DNA from: Azolla caroliniana
Taxonomy: Eukaryota; Polypodiophyta
Direction: 5' to 3'
Length of the DNA stretch: 64,000 bases
Assembly: GCA_043228905.1 (NCBI GenBank)
Contig: JBHGNT010000012.1
Span: 806,001-870,000 of the forward strand
Shown here in pieces: positions 14,001 to 23,915 of this stretch (the stretch's first letter is position 1; each line of letters starts with the position of its first letter). A model generated the notes under the pieces. It was not told the origin of the DNA and made no database searches. It saw only the letters and a list, made by a program, of their open reading frames with translations. Position numbers and translations under genes: made by a program.

Positions 14001-15062
14001 GGCTTCTCAAAAAGCGATGAGGACCATTGTCTTTTTACCAACACAGCTCAAGATGGATCACCCATCTTCCTCATCATCTACGTGGACGACATGCTAATTT
14101 CTGGACGCCACGCGGGCGAACTTGCCGATCTCATTCGGCAACTGCGGTTGAAGTTTGCCATGAAGGACCTCGGTCCGGCACGACACATACTCGGCATGAA
14201 GATTAGTCGGCATCGCGATAAACGACATCTTTTTTTGTCTCAGACCGACTATATCCGACGTATCTTGGAACGCTTCAACATGCAATCAGCCAAATCTGCT
14301 TCAACCCCGCTCCCAATGAATCTTCGGCTCTCTCAGCGAGACTGCCCGACATCCGGCCCGGAGGGGGAAGATATGAAGTCGGTACCGTATGCACCGGCAG
14401 TCGGCTCCCTTATGTACCTGATGGTCGCGACACGGCCTGATATTTCTCATGCTGTAGGAGTCGTTAGCAGATTTATGCACAATCCTGGCCGATCGCATTG
14501 GAACGCAGTCAAGCATGTGTTCAGATATCTGGCTGGCACAAAAGACCATGGCATTCTTTTCGGTCCGAACCGAACCTCAGGCGTAGTCGGTTACACCGAC
14601 TCGGATTTTGCCGGCTGTATAGATAGTCGGAAATCAACAACCGGATACTGCTTCAAATTCGGCAATGGAGCAATCTCGTGGAAGTCGAAACTTCAGGAGT
14701 GCACAGCGACCTCAACGACCGAAGCAGAATATGTAGCTGCGTCCGACGCAGCAAAAGAAGCTTTGTGGCTCGGTCGGCTGGCGCACACGTTTCGACAAGT
14801 CGACCATGACTCGGCTCCAGTTGTCTACAGCGACAGTCAAGGTGCTGTTGCCTTGTCGAAAAATCCGGTTCACCACAACGCCTCCAAACATATCGACGTT
14901 CGATATCACTTCGTTCGGGACTGCGTCATTTCAGGGAAAATCGGTCTAGAGAAAATATCCACAACCGACAATGTCGCAGATGGAATGACCAAGTGTCTTT
15001 CGGCAGACCGTTTTCGGACTCTTCGGCATCAGATGGGCGTAACGACAAACCAGTCCGGTTAG
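11028..15062 (+). CDS. Gag-Pol polyprotein of copia B
   Basis: A single 1,344-residue frame. In order: capsid/UBN2 region (about 1-200); zinc knuckle CNYCKKPGHIKADC (237-250); aspartic protease with LLDSGAS (Asp313); GAG-pre-integrase HRRLGH and CEHCQYGKQ (about 442-480); integrase core with Asp502, Asp565 and Glu601, a DD35E spacing; reverse transcriptase with QLDVKTAFLHG and IYVDDML (YVDD at 1018-1021); RNase H with Asp1191, TEAEY near 1231-1235 and Asp1269. All catalytic residues I can check are present and there is no stop or frameshift. ATG 11028 is chosen because the conserved MSLRKFDGSNF follows soon after. A single polyprotein without a separate gag frame is normal for plant copia elements. 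Confidence 0.97.
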   Translation: MMASTSGSSEMSLRKFDGSNFNFWKEQMQDYLIVKGQIDPIENEEPPEGYKPIEWQKLDRIVRATIRMHLSESVYFTVQSCTTAFELWKTLSDTYEKKVAATKMFLIRRLYNLRMKESDSVQAHLNEYESISSQISSQGTAIEDELRAMILMSSLPSSWETFVTTVCNASTTAVKYSEVTSAILTEAARRKSFAKDSTDDAYVVQGSTDRSNIRGRDSSRPPNNQRRRSQSRDNRICNYCKKPGHIKADCRALKNKNDKSQKSDKKSGRHEEINYVSFSADVLPDDPNILSIENPVGSEVLLTTEESSTWLLDSGASFHVTPHRSQFRQYTTRHSDSVRVGNSQHCDIIGIGTVELNLAGGSTLVLHNVRHVPELSRPLISVGQLDEDGIRAGFSSGGWTLHRGNLLLARGPKIHSLYPLHVTLREGNLFLVDIPVSSLWHRRLGHLSKAGITHLSRAGYIPKLSFSDHQFCEHCQYGKQAAASHPTSAPRETRPLDLVHSDVCGPMPHQSLGGASYFVTFIDDSTRKVWAYPIRTKDRVFSIFSDWLAMVENQTDRKLKCFRTDNGGEFKSEEFVKFCRQRGIRREFTAPHSPEQNGIAERMNRTIQERIVSMLQHSGLSDGFWAEALLTAVHIINMSPSRPLGLQIPQELWIGSKPNYDKLRIFGCEAYVLIPKDDRRKLAPRSRKCIFLGYGSDGEMGYRLWDPERRQIVRSSDVVFNESAMNPSVEKPIEVRRVTFSDVPTLQEGPALNTRSASRVAEPYTTESDNSDSAPQNNPLSDHPTLIPDATSPIIPRRSERLSQPPERYSPGIFFTDASELTSYEEASTSVDSATWHLAMESEMHSIRANKTWDLVELPRNRRALPCKWVYRLKETSDSTTPKYKARLVAKGFRQEYGVDFDEIFSPVVKMTTLRFLLGVVAADNLELIQLDVKTAFLHGDLEEEIYMEQPKGFVATGQEHLVCRLRKSLYGLKQAPRQWYKRFDDFIQSIGFSKSDEDHCLFTNTAQDGSPIFLIIYVDDMLISGRHAGELADLIRQLRLKFAMKDLGPARHILGMKISRHRDKRHLFLSQTDYIRRILERFNMQSAKSASTPLPMNLRLSQRDCPTSGPEGEDMKSVPYAPAVGSLMYLMVATRPDISHAVGVVSRFMHNPGRSHWNAVKHVFRYLAGTKDHGILFGPNRTSGVVGYTDSDFAGCIDSRKSTTGYCFKFGNGAISWKSKLQECTATSTTEAEYVAASDAAKEALWLGRLAHTFRQVDHDSAPVVYSDSQGAVALSKNPVHHNASKHIDVRYHFVRDCVISGKIGLEKISTTDNVADGMTKCLSADRFRTLRHQMGVTTNQSG

Positions 15063-15256
15063 AGCCGGACACAGAGCAGGATGGTTCCCGACAACCGACA
15101 TCAGTTCCTTAATGATCGGCTTCAACTGTTCCGACCCGACCAGTTCGGTCTTCTGCCTTCGGACCCTGCCGACTCGAACAAAAACTGATATGTCCGAGAA
15201 CCTAGGCTTATACCTGTAATCTTAGATAACCCATGTATACGCCCATTACGGGGGAG
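15063..15256 (+). other. 3' untranslated part and polypurine tract of copia B
   Basis: Non-coding stretch ending in ACGGGGGAG (about 15248-15256), the polypurine tract that primes plus-strand synthesis, immediately before the 3' LTR. Confidence 0.8.
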
Positions 15257-15535
15257 TGTCGAATACAAGTGTATAATGGACGTATTCACACTATCCTTTT
15301 GGGCCATTTGTGTAATTAGCATAAATGGTAGTTGCCCTAAGTCGGTCACTATATATAGTGACCTTGTAACCTCTTTGTAAGGTTGGTTGTTGTATTTTTG
15401 CTTTATGAAATAAAGAGTCTTTTGTGTCTCTCTCTCTCTCTCTCTCTGTGCAACGACCTAGAAACTGTCATACGCAGGTACAGAAAAGAATCGAATGCTT
15501 CTTGATCTTCCGCATAGACGACCTCGTCCCCAACA
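15257..15535 (+). repeat. 3' LTR of copia B
   Basis: 279 bp, matching 10058-10336 except for one substitution at 15448. It is followed by the second copy of the TACAT target site. Confidence 0.97.
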
Positions 15536-16778
15536 TACATGACCAAGGTCGCGGAAGTGCGTGAGCTGGAGAGCTACGCAGAAGCGGCAAAGGACGCAAA
15601 TTGGTGTGCCACTATGGAGGAAGAAACGCGGGCATTGGATGCCAACGGAACTTGGGACCTGGTTGACCCTCCCTGTCACTGTAAACCGATCAGATGCAAG
15701 TGGGTGTACAAGGTAAAGTACAATGCCAACGGTACAGTTCACCGGTACAAGGCCCGGTTAGTGGCGAAGGATATGCGTAGACCCACGGAATCGACTACAA
15801 CGAGACCTTCGCTCTTGTAGCGAAGATGACGACGGTTTGTGTGGTACTGGCGGTTGTTGCGGCAAGGGGGTGGCATCTTCATCAGATGGATGTGAAGAAT
15901 GCCTTCCTTCAAAGAGATCTTGAAGAAGAAGTCTTTATGACTCAGCCCCTCGGATTTCAGTCGGAGGTGAACAAGTCGGCGATATGCCGGCTGAGGAAGT
16001 CGTTGTACGGCTTGAAGTAAGCCCCCCGTGCTTGGAATGCTAAGATCACGTACCGGTTGCGAAAGATGGGGTTTGTTGCCTCTAAGTCGGACTCTTCCCT
16101 GTTCATCCGTCAAGGCTCAAACGGTCCGGTATGTATCTTACTCTATGTTGATGATTTAGTCATCACCGGCCCAGGTCTTCCGGAAATCAACCGCATCAAG
16201 TCCCAGTTGTCAGACGCATTCGATATGAAGGCCTTGGGGGACCTTCATTATTTTTTGGGGATCGAGGTGATCCGCACCCTCGACGGCATATTGCTTTCTC
16301 AACGCCATTATGTGTTGAATATACTATACAAATTCAGCATGACAGCATGCCGACCTGTCTCCACACCCCTGGACCGGAATCAGAAGATCCGTCCCAACTC
16401 CGGACCAACCTGCAATGAGAAACGGTTCCGACAAATAGTCAGAAGCCTGATCTACTTGACCATCACCCGACCCGACATTAGCTATCCGGTTGGAGTGGTA
16501 AGCCAATTCATGCAGAAGCCGACTGTGGAGCACCTTCAGTGCGCGCAACGAATACTGAGGTATGTAAGCGGCACTAAGGACTGGGGGCTCTTATACCGGC
16601 AAGGTATAACTGAAGAGCTTGTCGGCTACACGGATGCCGATTGGGCTAGCGATGAAACGGATCGTCGCTCAACTTTCGGCTTTATGTTTTCTCTTGGGAG
16701 CGCGGTTGTTGCGTGGAGCAACAAAAAGCAGCCAACAATGGCTCTATCCAGCACTGAGGCTGAATACTGGGGCGCAAC
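15536..16778 (+). pseudogene. copia A reverse transcriptase and start of RNase H
   Basis: The frame resumes after B with [13 protein letters not shown], then TWDLVDPP and CKWVYKVK. A frameshift lies near 15765-15775 in the VAKG region. The next frame gives QMDVKNAFLQRDLEEEVF, has a TAA at 16018-16020 (probably CAA to TAA after SLYGLK), and then reads through LLYVDDLVITG, RPDISYPVGVVSQF, GYTDADWASD and TEAEYWGA. It stops where the hAT element enters at 16779. Decay is mainly transitions plus one indel. Confidence 0.93.
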
Positions 16779-17135
16779 CAGTGTTGGGCAAAGTTTGTAG
16801 CCCCTACTGGAAATTTTCCTGCTTCTCATGAACCTAACCGGAATTTTAAAATTTTGGCCGACCACGTTCCTACCAACAACAATGTCAACCGGAACATGTT
16901 GAAAATTTTTTTGGCTGCATAACCAAAAAAAAAATCTAATGCAATACCAAATCAAATCAATTACAAAATTTTGGAACCCAAAAACTAAAGATATATATTT
17001 TCCAAAAAAAATTCTAACTTTATAAACATATTTCACTTTTCAAACCTTTGTAAAGTAGCATTAACAACATATTAGATCAAATTAGATGTAATATATAGAA
17101 AGTTCCAAAACAAAATCGATCACATTTATAAAGTT

Positions 17136-19367
17136 TTAATCTATATCTTCCATGAAGTCCTCGATCTCATCATCATGCTCATGAGAAGTTCCTGTAAAAA
17201 TATGACGATATGCCTTGCTTTCTCGCCACAACAAAATGCTAGCATTGAAGTCATGTTCTTCTAGTTCAGGTCCTTCAATAGAGATTCGTATCAATGCATC
17301 AATTGCATTGTTTTTCAGTCTATTTCTAAACTTATTTTTTATTAGATTTAGGCGACTAAAGCCTCTCTCACACGCTGTTGTAGAAGAACATTGGATTAAA
17401 CCTATCAATGCAATCTTTAGAAGTTCGGGTAGCTTTTCTTTCCACACATCATTACAATTTATCATACCCCAAACATCTAAGAAATCTCTTCCAAGCCATT
17501 CCGTGGTAGCTTGCCTTTTGAAAATTGCATATTCATCATACAATTTATCATTATCAATTATGAGAGAAAACGCTCTCCCATCTACCATTTTTTGAATGCC
17601 ATAAAAATTTCCAAGTGTTTTCAACTCATTAAGACCCATAGTTTTTCGTGCTAAAATGCTTGTAGATCCGGCAGACATGTTCATTGGTGATAACATTTTC
17701 AATGCGCAAAGAGTTACCGAATCTTGAAGCCTCTTTTTTATTGTCTCTATTAATGCCTTGGAAAACAAAGTTTGGAATTGTATGGCTTCAATCAAGTCCT
17801 CGCCATCAATACATCTATCCATGAGGATGCTTTTATACATATTACCTTTAATAGCATCTCTTAAAACTGAAAGCATTCCTTTTTCTCTACCATATTCTGG
17901 AATAATTGGATAACTATAGCTATCATTCTCAAAACCATTTAGATCCATCATAACATGATGGAGAAATTGTTCTTCAATCTCCCCAATGGCTATCATAGCC
18001 AAACCTCCAATGCATGTCACATCCACATATTCCTTTTGGAATTCCATACTTAACGTTGACATGATCTTAAGTACATTTGCAAGAAAGTGAAGCATATACA
18101 CTACTTTGAAGTTTCTTAAACTTACGAATACATTGTATGCATCACTTTGCGATTGTAAAGTCTTCATCAAGGGTTCATACACATCACATACCCTCATGAT
18201 AGCACCATGCCGACTAAGCCATCGTGTTTTCACAATCCCAAGAATATGCAAATGTGTGTATTCTAGTGCATCTTGCATCTTAGTTAATTCACCTTGGCGC
18301 AGTGAGCTCCTCGAGAAATGTGCAGCCACCCGATTCACAAGGGCATCTAACTGCTTACATGTTTCTTTGACTTCAATGTTCTTTGAAGCCTCTTGCACAC
18401 ACAAGTTTGTTCGATGTGCACAAAAATGTAAGGAATTCATAAATGGGTTATATGACTTCAATCTTGCAGCAACACCTGTAGACATACCTACCATAACAGA
18501 TGCTCCATCACTTCCGAATCCCATCATTTTTCTAACATCTAAGTTCCACTTTTTTAATAATGCTAAAATGCTTTCTGTTATTGTGTTTGATGTACCATCC
18601 TCTACTTCAAGTAACCCCAAATAAGAGGTTCTTACTTGCCTTCCTTCCACAAATGTAGCATAAAGAATCAAGTTCTTGGTTACGCTTACATCGGTAGCTT
18701 CATCTACCATAAGCCCAAACCAAGGACTTTTCCTCAACCTATCATAGATCTCAGCTTCAAGAGCCTTGCTAATGTGCAAGATAAAGCTTGCACAAGCCTT
18801 ATTATCGTTATACATTTGTGGAAGGCCTTCCACACCACATTCTCTTAACAATCGTAAGAGGCTTTCCAATTTTCTAAATGTTAAATCCTCTTTAGCTATA
18901 AAATATGCACATTTAAACAATTTTTCAATTACTACATCCACACTTGCTTCCTTTTTTTATGCAAATTTTTCAAGACCATTCTTGTCACGTTCTTGTAACA
19001 AAATGGCATCTCGATGGGCCACACTTCTTGCATGTTCTTCTAATGCGGAAGTCTTAAAGTTTTTGGCACCTGTTTTGCCAAATGAAGACTTACTATGAGC
19101 ATCACTCCTACAATAACTACACCATAAAAGACCAGTTTCTAAATCCTCTTGAAGCCACTTAAATTTAGTAAGCCAATCTTCTTGAAATTTTAGTTTGGCC
19201 TTACTAATTCTATTCATCTCATGAAGTAATTCTTCGGAGTGTTGATGGTCCTTTATAGGCTCTTCTAGAGACACATCTTCTTTAGATGGCAAGTTTTTCC
19301 TAAAGCCGGGCATTGTAAAGAGGCTAATTTGCTTTCCTTTGCCTTTCATATTCTTGTTTTGGGACAT
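17136..19367 (-). pseudogene. hAT transposase (DUF4371/hATC type), one in-frame stop
   Basis: Read on the minus strand from ATG 19367. The N-terminal part has a C2H2-like finger (WCSYC ... EEHARSVAH) typical of the TTF/BED-like domain in this family. A TAA at 18957-18959 breaks it; the same frame then stays open for another ~605 codons to 17136. That part shows DUF4371 and the RNase H-like core with Asp in LMVDEATD and Asp in GFGSDGA, CAHRTNL, and a C-terminal hATC dimerisation region (STTACERGFS, KNKFRNRL). The stop lies in an A-rich codon context and could derive from CAA. Apart from it I see no lesion, so inactivation looks recent, or the copy is rescued by read-through or splicing. Confidence 0.9.
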
Positions 19368-19385
19368 ATTGTAAGTCTGTAACAA

Positions 19386-21780
19386 TAATGCAGAGAATGT
19401 TTGACTAACATAATATATGGATTCTATTTACAAGAAGGTGAAACCTACATACACAATCCATGTTTCCAAAAAGAAAAAACAAATTAAGATACCTGGGATA
19501 TTTGAAGTTTCTGAGGCAATAAAGGATCAATTTTCCACTGTGGACCTTCCAATCTATTAGAAAATAAAGAAGAAAGAGGATGGCGCACATTAGCTTACCC
19601 ACATTAAATAAGCTCTAGTTTAGAACACTGAGATTTTGAGATACACTTTAGAGATCACAAAAACTTAAGATATAAATTAGAATTGATTTACAAATGGGAG
19701 TAATGGACCGAAATTGATTTGCAACGGCCAAGAAAGACATCATATTCAACACATAGAATCACATGCTGCTAATGTAAATTTCCAAACAAGAAATATGTCA
19801 AAAAGAAGGAAATCATAGCTAAAATAATTTCAAATATGTCAAGAAATTCGTTTTCCCACAAAATGCATCTAGTAGGAAAGATTTTGAGATACACTTTAGA
19901 GATCACAAACAAGATGACAATACGAATACGGGGTAGTAATAGAATATACATGCCTCCTTGTGATTTATTCTTGTCTATTCCCATCATCTTTCTATGCTTT
20001 TCTTGTGCTAAGATAATTTGTTGTACATAATTCTCTCCCAATTTTCAACCTATCGTCCACTACATGTGTTTGAATTACATGATGATTCTCATCTCAAATT
20101 TGTTGGTTCATCTAGTGATATTCCAAAGTGAACCAATAGCATGTAGTGAGTCGCTTTTTAGATGAAAGACAATAACTTTCTGTCTAAAAAGCTACAACTA
20201 CAAATTTAGAGGTCTTGGTGTGTTAAGATAATCCAAATCATACTCTAAATGATAAAACATTGGTGGAATCGCAAGTTTAAATGTTCTATAAGTTATTAGC
20301 ACTCGAATTATCTAAACTTATCTCCCATCAAGTAAGTTATTTATCTAGATGTTGTAATGTGATTAGCACTCAGTTGTAGATGTGATTATAATAAGCCTAA
20401 GTAAAACATTGATCACATTGAAACCTTCCAGACTAACATATGTGCAAACTTTATGAAAATGCCTAACCAAAAATATAGCAATTATAAAGTTGAGAAATGA
20501 ACTCAATGTCAACAAGTTATTAAGGAGGTTAATTAATAACAATAGTCTAGATCATGATGACCAAGTAGAAACCAAGAGAGACGACGGTATTAATGTCACA
20601 TAGAGGAATGTTAGGTTTCCATTGCTCAAGGCTTGAAGACACGATCTTAATGTTGCAAAGCATGTGCAACATTACTACACAGAATTTTAATAAGGTGACC
20701 TTTATATAAAAAATGTCTAACATATGATGAGATTGTACTTCTAATTGTTTGTTCTAGCTATTAGCTGAGTTGCTCCCATATTCTTCTCTACTTCAAATTC
20801 TTGGCAATCTCATAATAATCTCCATACACTCAATCAATTGCTTCCATGCATCACTACTACAACTTGCACTAAGCATTCTCACCAATAAAACCTTATATTA
20901 GCAATTAATCTCCCTATATCACATTTGCCTTTCATTATGGTTTTTATCCCTGAGTAGAATGCTTCAGAATAGTAATAATCAGGAGATGTACACTTCATTT
21001 GATTTTATCTAGATGAAGAGAATGTTAATGATCCTTTTTGTCCCCTTACTATAATATATTAAGGTAAGACGGTGTAAAAACTATTCAAAATGCTCTACTA
21101 GAATGATTCTTTTATCTTATGGGTGGATCTTGATGCAAATACAAGAATATAATGAAGCTATTGACAAGCATCTGTGCCTCAAATCTTTAATAGCACTACA
21201 AGCAAGATATTTCTACTAACTAAAAACAATTAGCTTAGTGAATACCGTGTATTTTGGTATACCTTATTTGTCAAGATTATCCAAAATTATGCAGTCATAT
21301 CAGCAAGGGCAAATCTGTGACCACTATTAATATTAAGCTAACTATGACCCTAAATCCTGAGGCAAAATAGCTCATACAAGATGAAACTAACTCGAGGATC
21401 AAAACACATAACACACAGCAAAAATAAACCAGCAGTAAGGAAATTAGACATTTTGTATAAGAACCTTCAAATAGAAAACAAATGCTAATCAATTCTTAAC
21501 TCTTTTTTGGGAGTAGTTTCACATAGAACAAAGGAAGCACATATCAGAGCTTCACTGGGAAACAAGTTTCATGTTTACATTGTATAAGTACCACTTGCTT
21601 ACCTTCCCATTTCAGAATAGAAATCCCATGCTAACATTGGGAATTCAACAATTTTCTCCTACCTCTAGAAACACAATGGCACATGTCCCTTAATTTTGTT
21701 TTAAAGATTGTATACCATATCTCATGGGTTCCCTGCTATCATTAAATTTATAATCAAGATGAAGATTGAGGATACCTTCT
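19386..21780. other. non-coding interior of the hAT element
   Basis: No coding frame is supported. A nearly exact block of about 28 bp (GATTTTGAGATACACTTTAG and onward) occurs near 19629 and again near 19879. This region lies upstream of the transposase and may contain its leader and an intron; an acceptor-like TTACAG precedes the ATG near 19380. Confidence 0.5.
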
Positions 21781-21789
21781 TTGATTCAA

Positions 21790-22080
21790 CGAGCGACAAG
21801 TAACGCGCGTGAATCGTCGAGTGGTGAGAGCTGAGTGACGAATGATGGGCGACGAGTGACGAGCGGCAATTTCTGAGTGATGAGAGGCCGCCGACAATCA
21901 ACGAGGGAGAAGCAACGAGCTGTGGGCAGTGAGCAGTGAGCAATGAATGAACAATGAATAACAAGCAGTTGTTAACGAACAACTAGGAAGTAGGAAGGAG
22001 GAACGGCAACGAGCAAAGAGGAGGGAGCAGTGAGCAACGAGGAGGGAGCAACGAGCAAGGAGGGAGTAGCAAGAAATCAG
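21790..22080. repeat. degenerate GAGCAACGAG-type minisatellite in the hAT element
   Basis: Many imperfect copies of a short purine-rich unit (GAGCAACGAG, GAGTGACGAG, GAGCAGTGAG) upstream of the transposase. It might be a promoter or a subterminal repeat array. Confidence 0.6.
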
Positions 22081-22203
22081 ACGATGACAGAGAGGGAGAA
22101 AAACAAAAAGAGGGGGGAAAGTAAAACAAAAAAAGGGGAAAAACATGAAATATATATATATAAACTTTTTTTTACCTTTATTTTTTACATAAACTATATA
22201 AAT

Positions 22204-22231
22204 AGCCGGTTCAAAAAATATGAACCGGCTA
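22204..22231. repeat. hairpin-forming inverted repeat in the hAT right end
   Basis: AGCCGGTTCA and TGAACCGGCT are separated by seven A/T bases, giving a perfect 10 bp stem about 120 bp from the right terminus. Confidence 0.75.
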
Positions 22232-22350
22232 GATTCCGGCTGGTAGGAAAACTTGGCCGGAATCAATTCCGACTGTCCCCCACCTTGGCCGGCAAAAGTC
22301 CCAACCCAACCGGAACGCTAACACTGTTCCTGGGACTTTGCCCAACACTG

Positions 22351-23254
22351 GGTGCGACCATTGCCACCTGCGAAGCCATTTGGCTTCGGCGACTACTGCA
22401 AGACCTACGAATCGAGGTACCGACCCCGATCCTAATCTACTGCGATAACCTCAGCAGCATGCAGCTTGCCAAGAACCCTGTGTTCCATGCTCACACAAAG
22501 CACATAAAAGTGCATTATCACTTCGTGCGTGAGCGAGTCCTGAGCAATGAAGTTGAACTACGGTATGTTCACACGGATCGGCAAGTTGCCGACATCTTCA
22601 CCAAGCCGCTCGGGTCGGACAAGTTGCAGCACTTTACCAAAATGCTTGGTGTTCAGTATCTCGACGTGCCGCACTTGAGGGGGAGACGCGAGGGCAAAGA
22701 CACTACCGAAACGGGCAAAGGCAAAAAAAAAACTGTTGAACCTGTAGGTAAGCGAAGAACCAGTAGAGGTGGAGACAAGAAGAAAAATGAAGCTGAGTCG
22801 ACGAAGGAAGTCAGCACATCCGAACAAGTTGGTGAACCGGCTGAAGAAGCCAAGGGAAGCACGGAGAAGGCCAAGACCCGGACGTGGTCCGATGTGGTGA
22901 GAGGCCTGAAGCCGAAAATCAAATCGGAGGATACCGATTTGAACAAGAGCTGGAACAAGTCGGAGACAGCCGATTCAGATCAACAGACAGATCCAGATGA
23001 GTCGGATCAACGAGAGGCAAAGGAGACACGGACGCAGTGGAAGTCGATGCCATGGCGGTGGAACCGACGGATCGGCAAGCGCCGGAGTCATAGCAGCGAA
23101 GGAGTTGAGATGAGCCTATTGAGCAGACATGCCGAAGGTCGAGGCGCGCAGAACCAAAGGGATCGCGGCAAACGGGACCGGTGTCGCGAAGATGCGCGTG
23201 CGAGCGTGCTTCGCTTGAGCGGGACCTCCGGGGTCTTGGACCAAGGAGGATGTC
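22351..23254 (+). pseudogene. copia A RNase H end with a charged C-terminal extension
   Basis: After the hAT element the frame reads ATCEAIWLRRLL, IYCDNLSSMQLAKNP, HTKHIKVHYHFVR and VADIFTKPLG, the normal end of copia RNase H (to about 22680). The same frame then stays open for roughly 190 codons of Lys/Glu/Ser-rich sequence (GKGKKKTVEPVGKRRTS; TRTWSDVVRGLKPK; RRIGKRRSHSS), which I cannot assign to a family. It reaches the solo LTR at 23255 and would continue on the other side (HITTPDRTRS near 23787). The extension is unusual for copia and might be an extra gene-like module or a chance frame in a GC-rich tail. Confidence 0.8.
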
Positions 23255-23782
23255 TGTCAAGGTATTGAGAAGAGGACGATGTGAATGTAAGATTGGAGGA
23301 AGACCTATTACACTTGAGAAGATTGAAAATTGTACACTTTCAGAAGTAGATAAATAATTACAAGATAGATGCGAAGAAGAAGAAATAGAAGCTTATATTA
23401 TTGAGCCCCCCCCTTTACACAAGTCGTACTAGGGGTTTTATAGGTTTGTCCATGCACAAAACCATGGGCTTGGAGCCATGGTTTCTATGCACACAGGAAA
23501 CCATGAGCTTAAAACCATGGTTTTGTGTACACGGTTTTGTTCGTTTGTTTCCTACGGAATACTGAATATGAGAAAGAAATATAGAACATCTAAAGCACTT
23601 AGTAGTAGCTTTAGTGGTAAGATAATTGCCTCTTATCTTAGAGGTGCAAGGTTCAAATCCTGCTTGCAACCCTCTACATGCACTCAATGCCATTGTGACC
23701 TAGGTTTATTTATTTTCATTTTTACAAGTATTCGTGAAATGTGTGTGGATCCTCAATATTTTACTTTTTCTTGCACTAGACA
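23255..23782 (-). mobile_element. solo LTR-like insertion in the tail of copia A
   Basis: A 528 bp block with ends TGTCAAGG and CTAGACA. TGTC is repeated on both sides (23251-23254 and 23783-23786), or ATGTC if the last A is counted as flank. On the minus strand a TATAAAACCCC motif (about 23432-23442) would be a promoter, so I read it as an LTR in reverse orientation. No coding region, second LTR or primer site is present. Confidence 0.65.
23585..23665 (+). other. tRNA-like segment (Pol III A and B boxes)
   Basis: GTAGCTTTAGTGGTAAGA resembles a tRNA D-arm/A box with one extra T, and about 45 nt later GGTTCAAATCC is a perfect B box. The anticodon region does not form a convincing tRNA, so this is a tRNA-derived (SINE-head-like) piece inside the solo LTR. 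Confidence 0.5.
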
Positions 23783-23915
23783 TGTCACATCACGACACCA
23801 GACCGGACAAGGAGCGCGAGCAAGGCGAAGCGACGTCAGGAGAAGTCGGTTGGAAGAATCAGCTGCCACAGAGGTTGACACTATGATCCTACCTCAGGTT
23901 GAGCTTGAGGGGGAG
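23783..23915 (+). other. tail and polypurine tract of copia A
   Basis: Short remainder of A's 3' region. It ends in GAGCTTGAGGGGGAG (23901-23915), the polypurine tract directly before the 3' LTR. Confidence 0.85.

Larger units (their letters stand above)
10058..15535 (+). mobile_element. Ty1-copia retrotransposon B (young, structurally intact)
   Basis: A complete 5,478 bp element with 279 bp LTRs (10058-10336 and 15257-15535), TSD TACAT (10053-10057 and 15536-15540), primer site, polypurine tract and one uninterrupted Gag-Pol frame. I find one difference between the LTRs (A at 10249 versus G at 15448). It lies inside copia A between integrase and reverse transcriptase, in the same orientation as A. 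Everything needed for autonomous movement is visible, though expression cannot be judged. Confidence 0.97.
16779..22350 (-). mobile_element. hAT-superfamily DNA transposon inside copia A
   Basis: Perfect 16 bp terminal inverted repeats CAGTGTTGGGCAAAGT (16779-16794 and 22335-22350). The flanking 8 bp sites GGCGCAAC (16771-16778) and GGTGCGAC (22351-22358) match at six of eight positions; both mismatches are transitions. Removing the element restores the RNase H frame of copia A. The 5.57 kb element carries a hAT transposase on the minus strand. A second AACACTG occurs just inside the right end (near 22320), a possible subterminal transposase site. Confidence 0.95.

Noticed and set aside
22030-22350. 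N-terminal part of the long plus-strand frame running into RNase H at 22351
   Set aside because: This stretch lies inside the hAT right end (minisatellite and hairpin). The open frame is a chance fusion with copia A RNase H.
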